Assembly: GCA_947631585.1 (NCBI GenBank)
Contig: CANRLY010000108.1
Coordinates: forward strand, 1-6,520
From: an uncultured Clostridia bacterium
GTDB taxonomy: Bacteria > Bacillota > Clostridia > Oscillospirales > Ruminococcaceae
Direction: 5' to 3'
Length of the DNA: 6,520 nt
Shown here: one piece after another, positions 4,201 through 6,520 of the stretch
Position numbering within the stretch: position 1 is the stretch's first letter
Layout of the letters: every line of letters starts with the position of its first letter
Notes under the pieces: generated by a model
Told to the model about the DNA's origin: nothing
The model's input: only the letters and a program-made list of their open reading frames with translations
Database searches by the model: none
Translations under genes and position numbers: made by a program

Positions 4201-6520
4201 AGTTCCTGCGTAAAGCTGTATCTCGATACTGTCAGGACGGTAAGTTTCAAAGAAGTCCTCGGTAAAGTCGCTGCTTTCCACCCAGGTCTTGACAGCCGAC
4301 AGGTCAACAGTCTCGATCTTGTTGGTAAGCTCAATAGCCGCCTTGCCGTTGTCATTTTCCACAAACTCAGGCGCTGCGGAAACTTTATATCCTGTTGCCT
4401 CGTCCTGCGCTTTGTAATAGTACGCATTTCCCTCGTTGTCGCAGGCAGGCAGATCTTCAAAAGTATACTTCTGAACATTGGTATTCTTGGGAACTTCCAG
4501 CTTGACTGACTTGTCGCTGAGCTTCTCCCAATCAGCAGAACCCTTGTCGTAGTCTGCTTTCCTTATCCTGTAGAGGTCGATAGTGATGGTATCAGGTCTG
4601 AAGCTTTCCAGTCCTGCGTCGTCCCAGTTCTTAGTGACGGTCAGGTCTAAAGACTGATAGTTAGCGATCTCCATCACTTCGTCTTTTTCCTTATAATTTT
4701 TCAGAACAGCCGGAGCTTTTGCCTTTTCCATAGCAGCGACCAGTTCTTTCAGCTTTTCGTAATCCTTGGGAGCGTTTTCCGGAACAGGATCGTTTTCGTA
4801 ATCAGCCAGCACCTTTCTGGGGTCCTGAACTTTAGTCCTGATCTGCGACTGAGTTTCAAGCACGAAGTAGTACTCGTTCACATCGCCCATGACATATCCG
4901 GCAGGAGCTTCCGTCTCCACCAGCTTATATACCCTGTCAAGGGGCAGTTCGTCAATGAATATTTTACCGTTTTCCGGAATAACGATATCCGACCTGATAA
5001 GGTAGCCGTCATCGCCCTCGCCGTAAACATTTCCCACGTTGTCATAAACGCTGTACAAATCAAACTTTGCGCCGGGAAGCGGTTTTTTGCCGCCGGTGAG
5101 CTGGTCTATCGTGTACTTGGAAATGGTGATATTGCCGTTGGTGCTGTATACCCACGCTTTTATCATACCTGAGAAGTTGGTAAGATCGACACGGTTTTCG
5201 GTAGATTTAAGATCCATGCCGGTTATCTCGAATTTATTTGTAGTCTTTTCGCCGATGTACCACAGCGGGTCGCCGATAACGTCCACGTCTACCTGAACTT
5301 CATATTTTATCTGGAGTTGCTTGCTGTCAGGCAGGTCAAAGGTAAGCACATTGTCCTCCAGGGCATAGGTGTAATTGGTAAAGTCATTTCCGTCTGCGTC
5401 AACTACTTTCAGCGTGTCCTCATGGAATCTGAAAGAAGCCGGCATAGTATCTGTGACGGTAAGTCTGTCCTGACCGGTTATCAGGTCATTGCCGCCGATA
5501 TTTATATCCAGAGTGTATGCTGCGATAATCTCGTTGTAAGTTTTTGCGTGTTCCTCGTCCACTAAAACGCTCTTGGAAGCCACCTGCGGAACATCTACCG
5601 ACTGCGAAGCGTTCCTGGAGGACAGCTTCTTATCGTTATAAACAGCAGTGGCAGTGTTTTTAAAGGAAACGCTCTTCTCAGTTGAGTTTTCCTGTATCAG
5701 TTTGCTTTTGTCATAGCTGGTAGAGAATATGATCGAAATATACTTTGCGCCAAGGCCGCTTGCCTTGTCTATCATATCCTGAGTTGCAGTCAGAGTGAAG
5801 ATAACATCGCTGCCGCTGGTGGTTACGCCAATGCCGCTGACAGTTCTGTCGGCGACCGTTCCACTGACGGTCATATTCTTGCTGGGCGAACTTGAAGTAT
5901 ATATGGTCATGAGAGAAGCTTTATCGAACGTCAGCCCATCGGGGAGAGTATCGGTTATTGAGAACTTGTCTCCGTCTTTTACACCTTTGAGCGGAATGGA
6001 AATTCCCCAGCCGACTTTGCCGTCAGCCGCAGAAGTCATTTCAAACTTTTCTTCGCCTACAGTAAGATTGTCAACAGCGTACTTGCTGATGTTGCTGAAC
6101 GTATCAGGCGTGGGAGTGTTGGGGTATTCAAGGGTAAAGCCGGAATCGAAGTACTTGGTCTTGCCGTCTATATCAGTTTTCACAAAAGCAGTATTAAGGA
6201 AGTTATACCCACCGTTAGCAAGTATCTCCGGATCAAGAATATAATTGCCCGAAGCATCTTTTACCATCTTCACCTTGGTATAGTAAGTAATTACCATATC
6301 CATAGGATAGGTCTCTCCGCTGTAGTAATCAGTGTAATAATACGAACCGTTCCACTGCTGTTTTCTCAGTTCCAGCTGGAATCCTCTGTAGTGACCCTCT
6401 GAATCCGGTTCTGTAAGTCCGCCCTCAACTATCATAGCCGACGGATAAGCCTGCGGACTGGTGGAAGCCGGATTAGATATAGGCACTCCGGTATAGCTAT
6501 TGCTGTTCGGATTTACAGCA
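1285..6520 (-). CDS. Giant cell-wall-anchored multi-domain adhesin (CnaA-like, Cna-B and SpaA-like domains), 5'-truncated
   Basis: At least 1744 codons of a secreted surface protein, open to the right window edge. Upstream of the GTG at 6486 the frame continues (AVNPNSNSYTG), so that GTG is internal and the signal peptide and start lie outside. Residues 1-130 match no domain I recognise. Then come two CnaA-like domains (about 131-448), a SpaA-like domain with a helical insertion (450-611), seven Cna-B repeats (612-1329), four SpaA-like repeats (1331-1671), an acidic linker (1672-1701), and a wall-sorting signal: TPNTG at 1702-1706, a hydrophobic span and a KKRRER tail. In such proteins a sortase joins the Thr to the cell wall, and Lys-Asn/Asp isopeptide bonds inside each domain stiffen the stalk. 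The visible sequence has one cysteine (C682), typical of such stalks. I see no pilin YPK motif, so a single-chain adhesin fits better than a pilus backbone. The ligand is unknown. No sortase gene is in view. Confidence 0.93.
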   Translation of the reverse strand, partial: AVNPNSNSYTGVPISNPASTSPQAYPSAMIVEGGLTEPDSEGHYRGFQLELRKQQWNGSYYYTDYYSGETYPMDMVITYYTKVKMVKDASGNYILDPEILANGGYNFLNTAFVKTDIDGKTKYFDSGFTLEYPNTPTPDTFSNISKYAVDNLTVGEEKFEMTSAADGKVGWGISIPLKGVKDGDKFSITDTLPDGLTFDKASLMTIYTSSSPSKNMTVSGTVADRTVSGIGVTTSGSDVIFTLTATQDMIDKASGLGAKYISIIFSTSYDKSKLIQENSTEKSVSFKNTATAVYNDKKLSSRNASQSVDVPQVASKSVLVDEEHAKTYNEIIAAYTLDINIGGNDLITGQDRLTVTDTMPASFRFHEDTLKVVDADGNDFTNYTYALEDNVLTFDLPDSKQLQIKYEVQVDVDVIGDPLWYIGEKTTNKFEITGMDLKSTENRVDLTNFSGMIKAWVYSTNGNITISKYTIDQLTGGKKPLPGAKFDLYSVYDNVGNVYGEGDDGYLIRSDIVIPENGKIFIDELPLDRVYKLVETEAPAGYVMGDVNEYYFVLETQSQIRTKVQDPRKVLADYENDPVPENAPKDYEKLKELVAAMEKAKAPAVLKNYKEKDEVMEIANYQSLDLTVTKNWDDAGLESFRPDTITIDLYRIRKADYDKGSADWEKLSDKSVKLEVPKNTNVQKYTFEDLPACDNEGNAYYYKAQDEATGYKVSAAPEFVENDNGKAAIELTNKIETVDLSAVKTWVESSDFTEDFFETYRPDSIEIQLYAGTKLIDADVYKDNMSWTKKNNVWTVSIKGLPKFVDGKEAVYSITETPVEGYTPVYGDLTITNTFDKYVSKTYTKEWSDQGNIYKTRPDSITIVVTETVTGASEEYTLDSKNVTVTGSGNTWTYKIDKLPAKVKNSAGKIVDAVYTVSEKPVVGYKTEIVGDKITNTLETTDITITKNWEKDTLVKSTYRPESILVTVFADGTEFETYEIKPADKLADEWKLTVEDLPKFNSKGDEIVYTVKENAVNGYSKTESGLTIKNTLDLVSLHGTKKWVGDEDAKGNVRPASVNILLYADNREYDSSKYEVKWDYDQDNAEWNFEINDLPKYSADNVAINYTVKETDVAYGYSDSYEFGKDGDDFTAVVTNTYNTPITEFIGTKTWIGDEAYPEARPAEITVVLYANGAPAADDVYFDGVVTEIQVAGSGDQWTYKFADLPELYKDGTVINYTVEEKAEPLGYAAQSYGKDLINTFTMDKIDVSGTKTWVQDNTVIRPEAITLTLLEDGVPTELEPVWVKDGDVWNYTFTDLEKYEYSKDDDGIVTRREKVYTVEETVPDMYEAEYSGYDITNTRIQQVEIVKIAADTGEILPGATLRVTKDGELIDEWVTDEEPYVITGLAAGETYTLTEVDAPDGYVNAEPVDFVVSDTGDVVRVEMTDQQTSAVFAKKDEAGNSLADALLAVYDEEGNELERWFTDGTDHEIKGLVTGKTYTLKELAAPDGYVAADDITFTAEDETSVEMIDVITKTFVSKKSNADDKYLAGAQLAVYDKDGNEIDKWVTDDTVHEIDGLKLGETYVLKELSAPDGYVVADDVEFTVSEAETNVEMLDMITVTRVYKFDAETGDPLSGASLELRDKDGKVIDSWVSDGSAHMVTGLKVGEEYTLVETSAPDGYEIADEIKFTIEGLVTEVNMLDKAVTSDKTDTDSNSTETDKTDSEDKEQQDTTPNTGAMSGSAAAAVLLAVSGMVIASKKRRER
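1288..1383 (-). other. Cell-wall sorting signal with a TPNTG motif
   Basis: Codons for residues 1702-1733 of the surface protein: T-P-N-T-G (1369-1383 on the DNA), a hydrophobic segment rich in Ala, Val and Leu, then K-K-R-R-E-R and the stop. This three-part layout is the classical sortase substrate signal. The first motif residue is Thr where LPXTG has Leu. An acidic, Ser/Thr/Asp/Lys-rich linker (residues 1672-1701) precedes it and would span the peptidoglycan. Confidence 0.88.
1474..2496 (-). repeat. Four tandem SpaA-like (prealbumin-type) domain repeats
   Basis: Four units of about 84-87 residues. Each starts with a strand carrying the bonding Lys (K1337, K1424, K1508, K1594), has an E-box of the type Y-x-L-x-E-x-x-A-P-D-G-Y (Glu at 1385, 1472, 1557, 1643; the last fits the YxLxETxAPxGY consensus exactly), and ends in E/N-M-x-D with Asp at 1415, 1499, 1585 and 1671. 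The Lys-to-Glu spacing is nearly constant at 48-49. The DNA encoding the APDGY boxes recurs at about 255-261-base spacing (near 1536, 1794, 2049, 2310). These units form the membrane-near end of the stalk. The second and third units are most alike, which suggests a relatively recent duplication. Confidence 0.88.
2500..4653 (-). repeat. Seven tandem Cna-B domain repeats
   Basis: Seven units of about 90-115 residues, each opening with a T/V-K-x-W strand, then R-P-x-S/T/E-I and an L-Y/T strand, a W-x-(Y/V/F) strand before D-L-P, a Y-x-(V/I)-x-E strand and a closing (I/V/L)-(T/K/I)-N strand. Lys/Asn pairs expected to form isopeptide bonds are K619/N722, K733/N822, K834/N925, K936/N1019, K1030/N1125, K1138/N1228 and K1241/N1327, each with an intervening Glu. 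Cna-B domains act as rigid stalk modules in Gram-positive adhesins such as staphylococcal Cna. The units are diverged in DNA and protein, so the array is old rather than freshly amplified. Confidence 0.9.
4148..4156 (-). repeat. Poly-A(9) tract (coding strand) inside the second Cna-B repeat
   Basis: Nine consecutive T on the plus strand read as nine A in the coding strand, spanning codons for T777-K-K-N780. Nothing else in this gene that I noticed is as long. One extra A makes the next codon TAA; one fewer A reaches TAA after seven codons. It is a mononucleotide tract of the kind prone to slippage, but no variation can be shown from one sequence. Confidence 0.6.
4654..5139 (-). other. SpaA-like domain with an internal helical insertion
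   Basis: Residues 450-611 of the surface protein. It has the Lys strand (ITISKY, K457), a P-L-P-G-A-K-F strand, and the exact pilin-type E-box YKLVETEAPAGY at 520-531 (Glu524). After the next strand (YYFVLE) the normal closing strand does not follow. Instead there are about 58 residues rich in Lys, Glu, Ala and Pro (547-604, DNA 4675-4848) before a closing strand MEIANY with N609. The fold therefore seems to be one SpaA-like domain interrupted near its last strand. Confidence 0.7.
5143..6096 (-). other. Two CnaA-like (fimbrial D2-type) isopeptide domains
   Basis: Residues about 131-301 and 302-448. Each has an opening Lys strand (ISKY, K135; ASKSV, K305), a central I/V-T-D-T-(L/M)-P motif (D179; D346) and a late Asn strand (FKNTATA, N277; TTNKFE, N417). 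CnaA-type domains use Asp rather than Glu as the catalytic acid, which fits both. Domain 1 also shows the W-x-I-x-(I/V) strand before the D-T-L-P motif typical of collagen-binding-type Ig folds. These domains connect the unassigned N-terminal head to the stalk. Ligand binding is not shown. Confidence 0.7.
6097..6520 (-). other. Unassigned N-terminal head region of the surface protein (cut by the edge)
   Basis: Residues before about 131 plus the 11 codons upstream of 6486. The stretch is rich in Tyr, Ser, Asn and Gly (for example WNGSYYYTDYYSG near 45-57) and alternates short beta-like segments. I see no TQXA thioester motif, no MIDAS motif and no signal peptide in it. As the visible part nearest the outer tip of the protein it may carry binding activity, but this is inference, and the full head lies outside the window. 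Confidence 0.5.

Noticed and set aside
4441..4443. The only cysteine (C682) in the visible surface protein, as a possible thioester or disulfide site
   Set aside because: A lone Cys in the L-P-A-C turn of a Cna-B unit lacks a TQXA-type partner motif and a second Cys, so no special role can be supported.
5795..6244. A 149-codon plus-strand open frame opposite the CnaA-like domains
   Set aside because: It is antisense to the surface protein with no motif or ribosome site, and is explained as a shadow.
6484..6486. GTG at 6486 as the start of the surface protein
   Set aside because: The frame runs on upstream to the window edge, no signal peptide follows the GTG, and no ribosome site precedes it.

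Overview
The window looks like a chromosomal segment from a Gram-positive, probably clostridial (Ruminococcus-like) bacterium. The evidence is a cell-wall sorting tail on a giant surface protein, a lipobox lipoprotein, AGGAGG-type ribosome binding, roughly half G+C by eye, and a gene pair resembling the conserved acpS/nnrD/lipoprotein/alr neighbourhood of Firmicutes. The genus is an inference; no rRNA or marker gene is present.

Layout. Positions 1-630 (+) hold the 3' part of an NAD(P)H-hydrate repair dehydratase gene (nnrD), cut by the left window edge. Nine bases later, 640-1149 (+) encodes a small lipoprotein, almost certainly co-transcribed with it. Positions 1150-1284 form a convergent intergenic gap with two hairpin terminators. 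Positions 1285-6520 (-) are filled by one very large cell-wall-anchored, multi-domain surface protein (at least 1744 codons), whose 5' end, signal peptide and promoter lie beyond the right edge.

The surface protein is the item of interest. From the visible N-terminal side to the C-terminus it has an unrecognised segment of about 140 residues, two CnaA-like (D2-type) isopeptide domains, one SpaA-like domain carrying a charged helical insertion, seven Cna-B repeats, four SpaA-like repeats with perfect or near-perfect E-boxes, an acidic Ser/Thr/Asp linker, and a sorting signal with TPNTG in place of LPXTG. All 14 Ig-like domains keep a plausible isopeptide triad, so the protein would be a long, chemically locked stalk presenting an N-terminal head. 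A 9-base poly-A run sits inside the second Cna-B repeat, and a change of one base either way would end translation almost at once, so it is a candidate on/off switch.

How the parts relate: the two left genes are housekeeping (metabolite repair and an envelope lipoprotein). The adhesin is on the opposite strand, separated by terminators, and has no visible functional link to them. I do not see a new multi-gene system. In this section residues of the large protein are numbered from the in-frame GTG at 6486 as residue 1, purely for reference; that is not its start.
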